Part shown: positions 46,422 to 58,034 of the stretch, one piece after another | Position numbering within the stretch: position 1 is the first letter of the stretch | Layout: each line of letters opens with the position of its first letter | Origin: a virus | Virus record (IMG/VR): IMGVR_UViG_3300005617_000028 | Location: 62,001 to 126,000 of that record | Direction: 5' to 3' (one strand) | DNA: 64,000 bases | Notes under the pieces: model-generated | Seen by the model: the letters and a program-made list of their open reading frames with translations, nothing else | The model's database searches: none | What the model was told of the DNA's origin: nothing | Position numbers and translations under genes: made by a program

Positions 46422-47143
46422 CCGCCATGAACCATCGGCTGGTGTTCACCGCCTACAGCCGGCCCCGCTACTTCATCGAGGTCCTGCAGGCTTGGGAGAA
46501 CGTGCGTGGATATCCGCGGTGGCGGCCCCACGCCTTCATCGAGCCCAGTCCACACGAGCATGTGATGACCTTCGCGGCCGCCACCTTCGGCGCCGGTGTC
46601 ACCGTCAACCCGCACCGCCGTGGTGTGCTCTCCAACCCCTGGCACGCCTTGGAAACCGCGTTCACCGACGGCGCCGACTTCACCGTCCTCGCCGAAGAGG
46701 ACGTGCTGCCCAGCACTGACGTGCTGGAGCTGTTCACCGACGCCGCGCACCGGTTCCGCGACCAGCACATCCTGGCCGTCTGCGCCGCGTCATTCGCACC
46801 CACCTGCCCAGCCGACCAGGTCCAGCAACTCACCGCGCACCAGGCCTTCAGCCCGCTGATCTGGGGCACCTGGCGGGACCGGTGGACCGGTGTCCTGCGC
46901 GACACCTGGGACCACCACTACGACACCGGCACCCCCGAGCACCCCGAGTCCGGTTGGGACTGGAACATCAACCTGCGGATCATGAAGGACTGGCGGGTGA
47001 TCTCACCCATCGCCAGCCGGTCGGTACACATCGGCGCTGACGGCGGTACCCACACCACCGCGCAGAGCTTCCCGGCCAGCGTTGCCCCCACCTTCACCGC
47101 CGACCGGGCGCCGGGAGCCTTCCTGGCCCCGACCGATATGTAA
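46418..47143 (+). CDS. Glycosyltransferase-like protein
   Basis: 241 residues from GTG 46418 overlapping the previous stop; ATG 46427 is an alternative. HRLVFTAYSRPRYFIEVLQA, AFTDGADFTVLAEEDVLPST (an EED in place of DxD) and WGTWRDRWTGVLRD, GWDWNINLRIMKDW fit a GT-A type enzyme acting in the same pathway as its two neighbours. The gene ends just before the structural module. Confidence 0.75.
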   Translation: MTAMNHRLVFTAYSRPRYFIEVLQAWENVRGYPRWRPHAFIEPSPHEHVMTFAAATFGAGVTVNPHRRGVLSNPWHALETAFTDGADFTVLAEEDVLPSTDVLELFTDAAHRFRDQHILAVCAASFAPTCPADQVQQLTAHQAFSPLIWGTWRDRWTGVLRDTWDHHYDTGTPEHPESGWDWNINLRIMKDWRVISPIASRSVHIGADGGTHTTAQSFPASVAPTFTADRAPGAFLAPTDM

Positions 47144-47146
47144 GGC

Positions 47147-47590
47147 ATGGCGAACCCGCTGGACGACCTGGACACCGCCTTCGAGCTGCCCAGCATCGTC
47201 AAAGACGCAAAGCTGCGTGCCCTCTACGAAGTGCTCGTGTACCGCATGCGGCAGGAAGCCCGACACCTGCCGATGAACACCGTCCAGCAGCTGCTCATCG
47301 AACGCATCGCCACCAACTACATCGTGCTGCGCTCCAAGGAACGCGGTGACCTCGGCGGCTTCGCCCACGCCGGCGTGCAGAAGGACTACAACACCTTCTG
47401 GCTCGCCATGACCAGCGAATTCAACCGGCTGCTGGCCAAGTCGGACGCGGGCAGCGACCGGGTCGGCGTGCTCAAGGAAATGCACTCGATCATCGTCAAC
47501 ACCCTGACCACCACGGTGCCCGATCCCCGGCTGCGTAGCGCGGTGCTGGAAAAGATGGCGCTCGCCTTCGAAAACGCCGGAGTAGCCTGA
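47147..47590 (+). CDS. Conserved phage protein at the head of the structural module
   Basis: 147 residues from ATG 47147. Helical (SIVKDAKLRALYEVLVYRMR; PMNTVQQLLIERIATNYIVL) with DYNTFWLAMTSEFNRLLAKS. Helical DNA-binding-like composition and position before virion genes would suit a terminase small subunit or DNA packaging accessory protein, but no motif proves this. Confidence 0.62.
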   Translation: MANPLDDLDTAFELPSIVKDAKLRALYEVLVYRMRQEARHLPMNTVQQLLIERIATNYIVLRSKERGDLGGFAHAGVQKDYNTFWLAMTSEFNRLLAKSDAGSDRVGVLKEMHSIIVNTLTTTVPDPRLRSAVLEKMALAFENAGVA

Positions 47591-47605
47591 ACAGGAGCAC
47601 CAGCC

Positions 47606-48439
47606 GTGGCCACCACCGCCGCCCCACCTGTCGTCATCTTCAGCCGTGCTGACCTCGACCTGATCGTCGCCTTCGCCGGCTGCTCCCTGGATGAAAAGCC
47701 CGGCAGCAACTGGGTCCAAGACGCCGGCGGCCTGCCCGACTACATCTGCCGCATCGCCCGCGCCATCAAACGCAAGGGCCACACCACCGGACAGGCCATC
47801 TCCATCGCCGTGTCCCGCGTCAAAAAGTGGTCCACCGGAGCCGGTGTCAACGCCGACACCCAGGCCAAGGCCACCACCGCGGTCGCTGAATGGGAGAAGC
47901 TGAAGGCCAAGGCGCACACCAAGAGCGCCAGTACCGTCGCCGCCTCCGCCGCCGCCCGCCACGACCTGCTGTATCTGGCCAACACCACTGTCGAGTACAA
48001 CGTCGACATCGTCCGGTCAGCCTTCGAACAACGGGCCCGCGACGCACGCCACGCCTGGCGCGCCGCCAACCCCGGCGCCGCCTACGACGACTGCCCGGTG
48101 CCCTACACCTGGGTGAAGGAACAGTGGACAAGTTTCATCATCGTCCAGTCCGACTACGGCAAGAACCCTGAGCTGTACAAGGTGTCCTACCAGGTCGATT
48201 CTGCCAACAACGTGACCTTCGGCGAGCCGGTGGAAGTGAAGACCGAATACGTCGTCGTGGCAGAGTCCGACATGGTGGGCGCCGACCTCACCGACGCCGA
48301 CCTGCAGGCCCTGCTCGCCATGACACCCAACGCGGTCGACAACCCGGTCAACAAGCTGCTCTCCCTCACCCCGGCGCAGAGCCCACTCCAGCGCATCCTC
48401 AGCCAGGCGGGCGCCAGCGTCAACGCCGAAGGGTCCTAG
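47606..48439 (+). CDS. Probable virion-associated protein
   Basis: 277 residues from a GTG with AGGAG upstream. N-terminal part GLPDYICRIARAIKRKGHTT, GQAISIAVSRVKKWSTG is a recurrent actinophage segment. The later KNPELYKVSYQVDSANNVTF with GEPVEVKTEYVVV is the 'YKV.Y.VD..N.VTFG.P..V' motif common to actinophage head-associated and protease-linked proteins. Its exact place in the virion is not clear. Confidence 0.68.
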   Translation: MATTAAPPVVIFSRADLDLIVAFAGCSLDEKPGSNWVQDAGGLPDYICRIARAIKRKGHTTGQAISIAVSRVKKWSTGAGVNADTQAKATTAVAEWEKLKAKAHTKSASTVAASAAARHDLLYLANTTVEYNVDIVRSAFEQRARDARHAWRAANPGAAYDDCPVPYTWVKEQWTSFIIVQSDYGKNPELYKVSYQVDSANNVTFGEPVEVKTEYVVVAESDMVGADLTDADLQALLAMTPNAVDNPVNKLLSLTPAQSPLQRILSQAGASVNAEGS

Positions 48440-48443
48440 TCCC

Positions 48444-48830
48444 ATGGCGGCCGGGAACCTGCCAATCCAGGTGGACCTGGTCATCTACGCCGCCACCACG
48501 TTTCACCGGGAATTCCGCTGGCTACCCGACGGCGCCATCCCACAGGACTTCACCGGCTGGACCGCGGTGATGTTGATCGGCCCCCAACATGGCGTCGCCT
48601 TGCAACAACTGACTAGCCCTACCGGCGGTCTCACCCTGGGCACCGACGGCATGGTCACCATCACCCTCACCCCGGCTGCCACCGAGGCATTGGCCGCCGT
48701 TGACGGGCTCGCCTACCAGCTCGACCTGACCGAGCCCGCCGCACCCGACCCCACCGCGCCCGCCCCCACCGTCACCCGTTTTCTCCGCGGCCGCTGCAAC
48801 GTCGTCCGCGATGTGGAGCCCGCGCCATGA
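48444..48830 (+). CDS. Tail-fibre-associated protein (LtfC-like)
   Basis: 128 residues from ATG 48444. It begins [20 protein letters not shown], then [29 protein letters not shown] and [14 protein letters not shown], the arrangement of LtfC-like minor tail proteins that precede fibre genes. Beta-sandwich folds of this kind usually connect fibres to the tail. It overlaps the fibre gene by 4 bases. Confidence 0.72.
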   Translation: MAAGNLPIQVDLVIYAATTFHREFRWLPDGAIPQDFTGWTAVMLIGPQHGVALQQLTSPTGGLTLGTDGMVTITLTPAATEALAAVDGLAYQLDLTEPAAPDPTAPAPTVTRFLRGRCNVVRDVEPAP

Positions 48831-51800
48831 CCGACTCCATCCTGGTCGTCAAAAGCAGCACCCCGTCGGTGGTGGAAGTCGTCACCTCCGGCCCCGCCGG
48901 CCCCGCGGGAGCCGACTCCACCGTCCCCGGGCCGGCCGGAGCTGATGGACTGGACGGGGCTGACGGCGCGGACGGTACCGACGGCGCCGACTCCACCACG
49001 CCCGGCCCCATCGGACCCACCGGAGCCGACGGCCCCGCCGGCCCGCCCGGAGCCGACGGAGCAGACGGAGTCGATGGCGCCGACGGCGCTGACGGACTAC
49101 CCGGGCCAGCCGGAGCAGACTCCACAGTGCCCGGGCCGATCGGGCCCATGGGGCCCGCCGGCGCTGACGGCCTGGATGGACTGCCCGGAGCCGACTCCAC
49201 CGTGCCAGGACCCACCGGGGCTGATGGTCCCACCGGCCCCGCCGGCGCTGACGGCATTGACGGCATTGACGGTATTGACGGCGCAACCGGCCCAGCCGGA
49301 GCGGACTCCATCATCCCCGGCCCCACCGGCCCGACTGGAGCAGACGGTCCCATGGGGCCCGCTGGAGCGGACTCCACCGTCCCCGGGCCCGTCGGACCCG
49401 ACGGAGCAGTAGGGCCAGCCGGCGCGGACGGTCTGGCCGGCATTGATGGCGCTGTCGGTCCCATCGGCCCCACCGGTGCGGACGGCCCGATCGGGGCTGA
49501 CGGCCCAGCCGGACCCATCGGCGCGGACGGACCAGCGGGACCGGTCGGCCCTGCCGGCCTCGACGGGGCCGACGGCGCAGATTCCACCGTGCCAGGACCC
49601 GTCGGGCCCGCCGGCCCCGCTGGCATAGATGGCATCGACGGAGCTACCGGCGCGACCGGGCCAGCAGGGGTGGATGGCGTCGATGGCGCAATCGGACCGG
49701 TTGGACCCATCGGCGCAGACGGCCTCGCCGGACCCATCGGACCCGTAGGTCCTGCCGGCGCGGACGGACTGGACGGCGCCGACTCGGTTGTCCCCGGACC
49801 GACTGGTCCGACCGGCGCAACCGGCCCGTCGGGTGCTGATGGTGCTGATGGTGTTGATGGAGCCACCGGCCCCGCTGGCAATGACGGTGTCGATGGCGCA
49901 GTGGGCGCTGATGGACCGATCGGGCTCACCGGACCGATCGGGCTCACCGGACCGATCGGGCTCACCGGACCGATCGGGCTCACCGGCGCGACTGGGGCAG
50001 CCGGCCCAGCCGGTATAGATGGGCTTGACGGTGCTACCGGCGCAACCGGTCCGGCCGGCGCTGACGGCGTCGACGGCGCAACGGGTCCCGCTGGACTTGA
50101 CGGTGCTGACGGAGCTACCGGCCCAGCAGGCGCAGACGGACCGATGGGGCTTACCGGCCCCGTTGGCCTCACTGGACCGACCGGGCTCACTGGACCGATC
50201 GGGGCCGACGGCGCAGACGGTCTTGACGGAGCGACGGGGCCCGCTGGTGCGGACGGTCTTGATGGAGCAGTAGGACCGACCGGGTTGACAGGGCCGACCG
50301 GGCTCACCGGTCCGATTGGCCTGACCGGCGTAGACGGGCCCGCTGGCGCTGACGGTCTTGACGGAGCGGACGGGGCTACCGGACCAGCGGGTGCGGATGG
50401 CGCCGACGGCCTGCCCGGAATTGACGGAGCGCCCGGCCCTGCCGGCGCGGATGGTCTCGACGGCGCTGATTCAACTGTTCCCGGACCGGTAGGTCCGATC
50501 GGCCCGACCGGGCTCATGGGACCCGCGGGCACCGACGGCGCTACCGGTCCAGTTGGGCCCATGGGCGTAATTGGGCCCACCGGTGCTGTCGGCCCCATCG
50601 GACCGGCTGGTATTGACGGCGCTGACGGAGCGATTGGACCCGCCGGCGCTGACGGAGCCGATGGCGCCACTGGACCCGCCGGCATTGACGGCATAGATGG
50701 CGCCGACGGTGCTGACGGCGCAATCGGACCAACAGGACCCACCGGCGCGACCGGGGCTGCTGGCATGGACGGTGCTGACGGCCTGACCGGACCCGCCGGT
50801 GCCGATGGAGCAATTGGTCCAGCAGGCGCCGACGGCGTAGACGGCGTCGACGGAGCCACCGGTCCCGCTGGCTCCGTCGGGCCAACCGGCCCGATTGGAC
50901 TGACCGGAGCAACCGGTTCGACAGGTCTGACTGGCCCAGCTGGCATTGACGGCCCAACCGGCCCCGCAGGTATTGACGGAACCGACGGCGCGACAGGCCC
51001 GGCCGGCGCCGATGGAATTGATGGAGCGGACGGTGCCACCGGCGCTACCGGACCCGTAGGACCAACCGGGACGACGGGACTTACCGGTCCGACAGGTCCA
51101 ATCGGGCTTACCGGTCCAGCAGGAACCGACGGAGCAGACGGAGCCGACGGAGCTATAGGCCCCGCAGGAGTCGATGGCGCGACAGGCCCAGCCGGCGCGG
51201 ATGGGGCCGATGGTGCTGTCGGGCCCGCGGGCGTGGACGGAGCCGATGGCGCTATCGGCCCGGCCGGACCTACTGGTGCCACCGGCGCGACTGGTTCCAC
51301 CGGCGCGACTGGGCTGACCGGTGCGATTGGTCCGATCGGCCCAGCAGGGATCGATGGAGTCGATGGAGCAGTCGGGCCCGCGGGCACCGACGGGGCCGAT
51401 GGTGCTACCGGACCTGCTGGCCCAACAGGCCCAGCCGGTGCTGACGGCATCGATGGAGCGGTTGGCCCAGCCGGGGCGGACTCCACCGTGCCCGGACCGG
51501 CTGGTGCGGGTGGGATCGACGGAGCGGACTCCACCGTCCCCGGGCCTGTAGGCCCGGCTGGTGCCACGGGTCTGACAGGTGCCACCGGCTCCATCGGGCT
51601 CACCGGGGCCACCGGTCCGATCGGGCTCACCGGGGCCGTTGGCCCGGCTGGAGCAGACGGGATAGATGGAGCCACCGGCCCCGCCGGTGCCGACGGTGCC
51701 GACGGTGCCGATGGCCTGCCCGGGGCTGACTCCACGGTGCCAGGGCCGGCCGGGGCGGATGGGGCCGATTCGACTGTGCCAGGCCCGGCGGGACCCACCG

Positions 51801-54800
51801 GCGCAACCGGACCCACCGGCGCTACGGGGCCAGCTGGAGCAGACGGCGCTGACTCCACCGTCGCAGGACCCACCGGCGCCACTGGCTTGACTGGCCCCAC
51901 CGGTGCTACCGGCTTGACCGGTGCCACCGGCGCTATCGGTCCTGCGGGCGCTGTTGGCCTAACAGGCCCCGCCGGCGCGGACGGCGTTGACGGGATTGAC
52001 GGGGCAACGGGACCGGCTGGCGCGGACGGCCTGGACGGAGTTGACGGCCCGATCGGGCTCACAGGAGCGACGGGACCGGCTGGCGCCGACGGGGCAGATG
52101 GCGCGGACGGCGCCGACTCGACGGTTCCTGGCCCCGCAGGAGCAACTGGAGCGACCGGCCCGACCGGAGCGACCGGCCCGACCGGAGCGACCGGCCCAGC
52201 CGGCGCGGATGGCGTAGACGGCCTTGATGGAGCCGACTCGACCGTGCCTGGGCCCACCGGGCCCGCCGGGCCTACAGGTCCAACAGGAGCGACCGGGGCA
52301 ACCGGTCCGACTGGCGCTACCGGAGCGACCGGTTCTACCGGGGCAACAGGCGACCCGGCGACCAACCTGGTGACCTCGGTCGCCGGACGCCAGGGCGTGG
52401 TGGTCCTGGTCAAAGGCGATGTCGGTCTGTCCAGTGTGGACAATACCGCGGACGCCGACAAGCCCGTGTCGACCGCGCAGGCGACCGCCAACACCGCTGA
52501 CCGGATGCGCGCAAATCACACCGGTACACAGCTTGCGGTGACGATCTCCGACTTCGCGGCGGCCGCGGATGCCCGCATCAGTGCTGACGTCACCGTCAAA
52601 CAGCCCCTCGATGCTGACCTGACCGCCATCGCCGCACTTGCACCGCCCAATGACAGCGTGCTGCAGCGCAAGGGCAGTGTCTGGGTCGCGAGCACACCAG
52701 CCACCATCAAGGCAGACCTACTGCTCGTCAAGGCGGATGTCGGTTTGTCCAACGTGGACAACACGGCAGACGTCGACAAGCCTGTCAGCACCGCGCAGGC
52801 GGCCGCCAACACGAGCGACCGGGCTCGCGCAAACCACACCGGTACCCAACTCGCTGTTACCGTCTCCGACTTCTCGGCTGCCGTAGACGCCCGTATCGGT
52901 GCCGACTCCACGGTGAAGCAGCCGCTGGACTCGGACCTGACCGCGATCGCCGCGCTGGCGCCTGCGAATGACACCGTCCTTCAGCGCAAGGGCGACGTTT
53001 GGGTCGCGAGCACCCCGGCCACCGTTAAGACAGATCTGGTCCTCGTCAAGGCGGACGTGGGACTGTCCAACGTGGACAACACGTCCGACACAAACAAGCC
53101 GGTGTCCACCGCACAGTCCGCGGCGGACGCCCTGCGGGTACTGAAGACCGGCGACACGATGACCGGCCTGTTGACCGTGACGTCCGGCGGCGCTATCGGC
53201 GTGCAGCTGAACGGTGGGGTGCTGCGCACCCTGGACGCCACGCTGCGCTACCGCAACGACATTCAGGTCAACTCGTCGGGCCTGAGCTTCATCCCGTGGG
53301 ACAACACGGGCGGCGTAGGTATGCCGATCACGTTGAACGGCATCAGCGTCCTGGTCAACAGTTCGTTGCAGACAACCGGAACGCTGACATTCGGTTCCGC
53401 GGGCGACACCAACCTGTACCGTTCCGCGGCCGACACACTGAAGACCGACGATTCCCTGATCGTGGCCGGTAACCTCACGGTCACTGGTACAACCACAGGT
53501 ACGTTCGTCGACGCCTCGAAGCTTCCACTGGCCGGCGGCACCATGACGGGCCAGCTCGACGTCAACGTCAACACCGGGATCAAGGTACGGGCGGGCACCT
53601 CGGGCTTCACCCTTCAAGAGAACAACACCAATATCTGGCAGTTCGCCCCGGTCACCGCCACCGCTGCAGCGCTGCGGGTCGTGTCGGCGGACTTCGTCAT
53701 CGCCTCGGACGGGGTTTTCAAGCTGCTGTTCGGCTCCACATCGGACACCAACCTGTACCGGTCCGCGGCTGACCAACTCAAGACCGATGACGCTTTCGTC
53801 GTCGCGGGCATCTCGTACTCCCTGGCGGAGAACCGTTCACAGGTGGCCACCTCCGGCGACGTGGCGTACGGAGTACTGTCCGCTGGTGCGGGTGTGCGCC
53901 AGCTCGCCATCATGGGCGACGGCTCGATGCGGTGGAGTTCCGGAGCAGCGGCATACGACACCACCCTGTACCGCTCTGCGGTCGGCACGCTGACCACCGA
54001 CGGTCAGCTGACTGCCGGCGGCAGCCTCATCTCCACTGGCGGGACGGTCACTGCCTCCAGCACCAACGTCGGTAACTTCGTAGCCAACCAGGCCGTGGCC
54101 TCGGGCGGTAGCGCCGGTCTCTACCTGCAGGTCGCCACCGTCAGCAAGTGGTCGCTCTACATGGCGGGCGCCAACGACCAGCACCTCTACCTACGGGACG
54201 TCGCCAATTCCCGGATGATGGTGACGTTCACGCCGGGCGCACCCGGTTCGATGGTGGTGGACGGCTCGTTGCAGACGACCGGCGCGATCACCGCCGGGGG
54301 GGTACTGCTGACCGGCGGTGCGACGTTGGCCGCCAATACCGGGGCTGCACTCTACCTCACCACTAACGGCATCGCCGGGTCCAACGCCGCGCCCCTGTAC
54401 CCGCTGTTGGAGTTCCGCGGGTACGCCAACGCTGCCAAGGCCCGTATCCGCGCCTCGGAGCAGACCGCGGACACCAACGGCTCGATCCTGTCGTTCTGGG
54501 CCAACGACAACGTGGGAACCGGCGGCACGATCACCGAGCGCATCCGCATGTCGTACACGGGTGCCGCGCTCACCCCGAACCCCGCGCCGGGTGGCGTGGA
54601 GATCCTAACCAGCCTGGCCGTCGACGGCACCGTCTACTTCGGTACGGCGGCCGACACCAACCTGTACCGGTCCGCCGCCGACACACTCAAGACCGACGAT
54701 ACGTTGATCGTGGCCGGCACGGTGCTGGCCCTGGATCACGCCTCGGCGCCCCGCCTGCAGTTGATGGTCGCCGGCACGGAGCGTGCCTACATCACGACCA

Positions 54801-55855
54801 CCTCGGGTGGCATAACGCGCTTCGATTCAGACGCCAGCCTGACGTTCGCGACGAACAACCTCGTCGCACTGGTGATCTCCACCACCGGGGTGTTGCAGCT
54901 CGGGACCGCCAGCGACACCAACCTCTACCGCCTGAGTGCGAACGCGCTGAAGACGGATGGCAGCCTGACCGTCGTCGGTGCTATGGGCGTCAACGGCGCC
55001 ACGGCGGGCGCGGTCGCCAAGTTCGAGGTGGCCACGACCGGTGGTGACGGTGTCAAGATCACCAGCACTGCGCAGAACAACTGGCCGTTGAACATCTCAT
55101 CGATCAACGCGACCACGTCCAACGGCATCTATCTGGATATCCGGGGGCAGGCGGACTCCAACTACGCGATCCTGGTGCGCAACAACGCCACCGATTTGTT
55201 CCGGGTGACGTCGCTGTCCGGCAACGTGTACGCGCTGGGGACCATCACCACCCCGTCGACCGTGTCGGCCGCCACGGTGGCGACCGCCAACCTGACCGCC
55301 ACCTCCGACATCCGGGTGACCCGCGCCGCCGCCAACTCGGCGTACCTGACGTACGTGGGCACCGACTCGGCGCACAGCTTCCGGATCGACACGGGTGGTC
55401 TGCACCAGTGGGGGCCGGGCGGCGCCGCGGCGATCGACACCAACCTGTACCGGGCGAGTGCTGCATCGCTGCGCACCGACGGGGAGATGGTCGCCAACAC
55501 CTTCTGGGCGATGACCGGCATCACGGCGTACGGGACGGTGACGGTCAACGACTCGTTCAGTATGCGTGGCTCGCAGTTCGTGATGGCCCCGGTGGCCAAG
55601 ACGGTGGACACGACCCTGGCCTTCGCGACGGACCGGTACGCCGTGGCGAATAAGACGACCGGCATCATGACCCTGCCGGCCGCGTCGTCGTGTACCGGGG
55701 CACTGATAGCGGTGAAGAACATCAACATCTCGTCGTGTCAGGTGAAAGCCGTCAGCGGCACCATCGACGGTGCCGCTGCGTCGGTCGGGATCGCGCTGGC
55801 CCAGTGGGCGGTGAAGACGTTCCTGTCCGACGGCACCAACTGGCTGACTGTCTAA
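48827..55855 (+). CDS. Giant collagen-like tail fibre protein
   Basis: 2342 residues from ATG 48827, the largest gene in the window. A short head ([20 protein letters not shown]) attaches to a collagen-like region of unbroken Gly-X-Y triplets from about residue 22 to 1176, some 385 triplets, interrupted by GADSTVPGP-like modules. Then come two copies of a fibre repeat ([20 protein letters not shown] type) and about nine repeats of an [17 protein letters not shown]-type unit, probably beta-stranded. It should be a trimeric fibre reaching from the tail to the host surface. No S74-type self-cleaving chaperone is seen at the C-terminus. Confidence 0.9.
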   Translation: MTDSILVVKSSTPSVVEVVTSGPAGPAGADSTVPGPAGADGLDGADGADGTDGADSTTPGPIGPTGADGPAGPPGADGADGVDGADGADGLPGPAGADSTVPGPIGPMGPAGADGLDGLPGADSTVPGPTGADGPTGPAGADGIDGIDGIDGATGPAGADSIIPGPTGPTGADGPMGPAGADSTVPGPVGPDGAVGPAGADGLAGIDGAVGPIGPTGADGPIGADGPAGPIGADGPAGPVGPAGLDGADGADSTVPGPVGPAGPAGIDGIDGATGATGPAGVDGVDGAIGPVGPIGADGLAGPIGPVGPAGADGLDGADSVVPGPTGPTGATGPSGADGADGVDGATGPAGNDGVDGAVGADGPIGLTGPIGLTGPIGLTGPIGLTGATGAAGPAGIDGLDGATGATGPAGADGVDGATGPAGLDGADGATGPAGADGPMGLTGPVGLTGPTGLTGPIGADGADGLDGATGPAGADGLDGAVGPTGLTGPTGLTGPIGLTGVDGPAGADGLDGADGATGPAGADGADGLPGIDGAPGPAGADGLDGADSTVPGPVGPIGPTGLMGPAGTDGATGPVGPMGVIGPTGAVGPIGPAGIDGADGAIGPAGADGADGATGPAGIDGIDGADGADGAIGPTGPTGATGAAGMDGADGLTGPAGADGAIGPAGADGVDGVDGATGPAGSVGPTGPIGLTGATGSTGLTGPAGIDGPTGPAGIDGTDGATGPAGADGIDGADGATGATGPVGPTGTTGLTGPTGPIGLTGPAGTDGADGADGAIGPAGVDGATGPAGADGADGAVGPAGVDGADGAIGPAGPTGATGATGSTGATGLTGAIGPIGPAGIDGVDGAVGPAGTDGADGATGPAGPTGPAGADGIDGAVGPAGADSTVPGPAGAGGIDGADSTVPGPVGPAGATGLTGATGSIGLTGATGPIGLTGAVGPAGADGIDGATGPAGADGADGADGLPGADSTVPGPAGADGADSTVPGPAGPTGATGPTGATGPAGADGADSTVAGPTGATGLTGPTGATGLTGATGAIGPAGAVGLTGPAGADGVDGIDGATGPAGADGLDGVDGPIGLTGATGPAGADGADGADGADSTVPGPAGATGATGPTGATGPTGATGPAGADGVDGLDGADSTVPGPTGPAGPTGPTGATGATGPTGATGATGSTGATGDPATNLVTSVAGRQGVVVLVKGDVGLSSVDNTADADKPVSTAQATANTADRMRANHTGTQLAVTISDFAAAADARISADVTVKQPLDADLTAIAALAPPNDSVLQRKGSVWVASTPATIKADLLLVKADVGLSNVDNTADVDKPVSTAQAAANTSDRARANHTGTQLAVTVSDFSAAVDARIGADSTVKQPLDSDLTAIAALAPANDTVLQRKGDVWVASTPATVKTDLVLVKADVGLSNVDNTSDTNKPVSTAQSAADALRVLKTGDTMTGLLTVTSGGAIGVQLNGGVLRTLDATLRYRNDIQVNSSGLSFIPWDNTGGVGMPITLNGISVLVNSSLQTTGTLTFGSAGDTNLYRSAADTLKTDDSLIVAGNLTVTGTTTGTFVDASKLPLAGGTMTGQLDVNVNTGIKVRAGTSGFTLQENNTNIWQFAPVTATAAALRVVSADFVIASDGVFKLLFGSTSDTNLYRSAADQLKTDDAFVVAGISYSLAENRSQVATSGDVAYGVLSAGAGVRQLAIMGDGSMRWSSGAAAYDTTLYRSAVGTLTTDGQLTAGGSLISTGGTVTASSTNVGNFVANQAVASGGSAGLYLQVATVSKWSLYMAGANDQHLYLRDVANSRMMVTFTPGAPGSMVVDGSLQTTGAITAGGVLLTGGATLAANTGAALYLTTNGIAGSNAAPLYPLLEFRGYANAAKARIRASEQTADTNGSILSFWANDNVGTGGTITERIRMSYTGAALTPNPAPGGVEILTSLAVDGTVYFGTAADTNLYRSAADTLKTDDTLIVAGTVLALDHASAPRLQLMVAGTERAYITTTSGGITRFDSDASLTFATNNLVALVISTTGVLQLGTASDTNLYRLSANALKTDGSLTVVGAMGVNGATAGAVAKFEVATTGGDGVKITSTAQNNWPLNISSINATTSNGIYLDIRGQADSNYAILVRNNATDLFRVTSLSGNVYALGTITTPSTVSAATVATANLTATSDIRVTRAAANSAYLTYVGTDSAHSFRIDTGGLHQWGPGGAAAIDTNLYRASAASLRTDGEMVANTFWAMTGITAYGTVTVNDSFSMRGSQFVMAPVAKTVDTTLAFATDRYAVANKTTGIMTLPAASSCTGALIAVKNINISSCQVKAVSGTIDGAAASVGIALAQWAVKTFLSDGTNWLTV
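49913..49984 (+). repeat. Four exact 18-bp tandem repeats in the fibre gene
   Basis: GGACCGATCGGGCTCACC occurs four times in a row with no change and encodes GPIGLT four times. Since the period is a multiple of nine bases the frame and Gly-X-Y phase are kept if copies are gained or lost. Confidence 0.92.
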
Positions 55856-55872
55856 AAAGGATGGAGCATGAA

Positions 55873-56064
55873 ATGCCGCAACAAATCGAGGTCGCCGCAG
55901 AAGAGCTGATCACGGCATTCCAGAAGGAGTGGCCGTTGCAGTACGAGGTGACCGCGCTGCGACTGGTCAACGCCAAGCAGGCCGCCCAGCTGTCGGCGAT
56001 CAACAGCGCCACCACTGAGCCGGCCCGGCTCGGCCCAGCGGAAGACTTGCCTGCCGGCAGGTAG
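55873..56064 (+). CDS. Small unknown protein before the terminase
   Basis: 63 residues from ATG 55873, chosen because GGAG lies 6-7 bases upstream; ATG 55861 has no room for a ribosome site. Helical (QIEVAAEELITAFQKEWPLQ; LRLVNAKQAAQLSAINSATT). Possibly a chaperone or accessory of the fibre or terminase. Function unknown. Confidence 0.62.
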   Translation: MPQQIEVAAEELITAFQKEWPLQYEVTALRLVNAKQAAQLSAINSATTEPARLGPAEDLPAGR

Positions 56065-56072
56065 TAGACCTT

Positions 56073-57977
56073 GTGAGTTACGACTTCGCGGACATGCTCC
56101 GCCAGACCGCCCAGAGCAGCACCGCCGGGGCGGCCGGGGCGGTGTTCAGCGAAGAACCGGTGAGCCTGACCACCTTTGTGCAGGACCGCAGGTTCCTGGG
56201 CAATCCGCCACTGTCGGATGTGCAGTTCGCCGCGGTCCGCCACACCGAACGCATCTTCTACCCGCACACGTACCCGCTGCTGGCCGCTGAGTTCGAGGCT
56301 GCCAAGCAAGAGGGCCGCTTGCATGTCGGCCCAGCTACGGCGTGGCGGGAGCAGAAGTACTGGTCCGAGCCGGTGCAGCTGGTCAACTTCATTACCCTGC
56401 AATGGGGTAAGGGTGGCGGCAAGGACCACGTCTGCCGGGTGGCGTCCCTGCGGGTGGCGTACCTGCTGCTGTGCCTGCGTAGCCCACAGGGGTACTACGG
56501 CCTCCCAGCGCAGGACACCATCCACCTGCTCAACGTCGCCTCCAGCTCCGGTCAGGCCCAGCAGGCGTTCTTTATCCCCATCACCCGGGTGGTGCGCGAC
56601 AGCAGCTGGTTCGCTGACCGGTGTGACCCGAAGCAGAACACCATCAGCTTCGACAAGAACGTCGAGTCGATGTCGGGGCACTCCGACGCCGAGACGCAGG
56701 AAGGGCTCAACCTGCTGCTCGGCATCGCTGACGAGATCGACGCCTTCAAGTCCCGAAAGGAGATGGCGGGCCGCCGCGGTGTTACCGCCCGTGAACCCAC
56801 CAAGAGCGCTGAGGGCATCCTCAACATGCTGCGTACCTCCGGATCCACCCGGTTCCCGGAGGTCTTCAAGAACATGCGGATCAGTTACCCGCGGTTCCTC
56901 GGATCCACCATCCAGCGGCTCACCGCGGAAGCACGCGCCGACGTGATCGCCCGCGGTGTGGACACCCGCCACTACGTGTCCGGGCCACTGGCGACGTGGG
57001 AAGTGAACCCACGGGTGAAAGACAAGGACGTCTTCGCCGCCGACTACATCGAAGACCCCGTGATGGCCCGCAGCAAGTACGAGTGCAAGCCGGCCCGCGC
57101 GGTCAACCCGTACTTCCGCAACCACCAGGCCATCGACGCCTGCTTCGTGCCGACCCCCGTCATGCCCCTCGAAGTCGACTACCGGGTGGAGCAGGGCGCC
57201 GGATCCGGGGCGTGGATACCGGTCTACACCTTTGGCGGTCAGCTCTACCCGATCCGCGGCGCCCGCTACGCGATGCACGCCGACCTGGCTGTCACCGGCG
57301 ACCGGGCCGGCGTCACCATGGCACACGTGGTCCGTTACAGCGAGCACGAGACCATCGCCGAAGACGGCGACGGCGCGCCGCACCCGATCCGGGAGATCCG
57401 CCCCCACGTCAAAGTCGATTTCGTAATCTCCTACGAGGCCTCCGCGTCGACCCGACCACCCCGCGAGATCCAGATCCGCTGGGCCCGTCAACTCGCCTTC
57501 GAACTGATCCGTCGGGGCTTCAATATAGTGAGATACACCTTCGACTCGTTCCAGTCGCGCGATTCTATGCAGATCCTGGACAGTCGGGGGATTGAGTGTT
57601 CCCGGGTGTCCACCGACACCTCCGAGGACCCGTGGCGTACCTTGCGGGACCTGTCCTACGAGGGCCGGCTCATCATCCCCTGCCCCGTTGGTTTCGATGA
57701 GCCTGATGCCGCGCCGTTTCTGTTGCGCGATGAGCTGTTCAGCCTCACCCGGATGCCCAACGGCCGGGTCGACCACCCCTCCGACGGGTCGAAGGACACA
57801 GCTGATTCGTTGGCGTGTGCGGTCTTCGGGGCCGTCAACATCGGTGGCAAGGAGATGGAGGACGGCCAACGCGCGCACTACGGCACCTCTGTCATCAGCG
57901 TCGGTGGGACCTTCCAGATGCCGTTGGGGGTCAACCTCGCCAACGTGTTCGGCGCCTCCCTGCCCGGGGTCGACTGA
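56073..57977 (+). CDS. terL: Terminase large subunit
   Basis: 634 residues from a GTG. The ATPase part has Walker A WGKGGGKD (111-118), Walker B LNLLLGIADEID (Asp220, Glu221) and a downstream coupling region. The nuclease part has acidic residues in YAMHADLAVTGDRAG, YTFDSFQSRD and HPSDGSKDTADSLA, which fits the RNase H-fold terminase nuclease. The enzyme cuts concatemers and pumps DNA into the prohead through the portal encoded next. A GGTAGTAGAC motif 13 bases before the GTG may be a leaderless promoter. Confidence 0.9.
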   Translation: MSYDFADMLRQTAQSSTAGAAGAVFSEEPVSLTTFVQDRRFLGNPPLSDVQFAAVRHTERIFYPHTYPLLAAEFEAAKQEGRLHVGPATAWREQKYWSEPVQLVNFITLQWGKGGGKDHVCRVASLRVAYLLLCLRSPQGYYGLPAQDTIHLLNVASSSGQAQQAFFIPITRVVRDSSWFADRCDPKQNTISFDKNVESMSGHSDAETQEGLNLLLGIADEIDAFKSRKEMAGRRGVTAREPTKSAEGILNMLRTSGSTRFPEVFKNMRISYPRFLGSTIQRLTAEARADVIARGVDTRHYVSGPLATWEVNPRVKDKDVFAADYIEDPVMARSKYECKPARAVNPYFRNHQAIDACFVPTPVMPLEVDYRVEQGAGSGAWIPVYTFGGQLYPIRGARYAMHADLAVTGDRAGVTMAHVVRYSEHETIAEDGDGAPHPIREIRPHVKVDFVISYEASASTRPPREIQIRWARQLAFELIRRGFNIVRYTFDSFQSRDSMQILDSRGIECSRVSTDTSEDPWRTLRDLSYEGRLIIPCPVGFDEPDAAPFLLRDELFSLTRMPNGRVDHPSDGSKDTADSLACAVFGAVNIGGKEMEDGQRAHYGTSVISVGGTFQMPLGVNLANVFGASLPGVD

Positions 57978-58034
57978 CCCGGCGCCGATATGGCACAGGG
58001 AGACACCCGGTGGTTCGAAGGACGGTGGTAGGCG

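Noticed and set aside
48772-52494. Minus-strand open frame of 1240 codons, rich in Pro, Ala and Val
   Set aside because: It is the mirror of the Gly-X-Y coding of the fibre gene: the bias keeps the complement free of stops. It has no ribosome site and its protein is only a low-complexity repeat.
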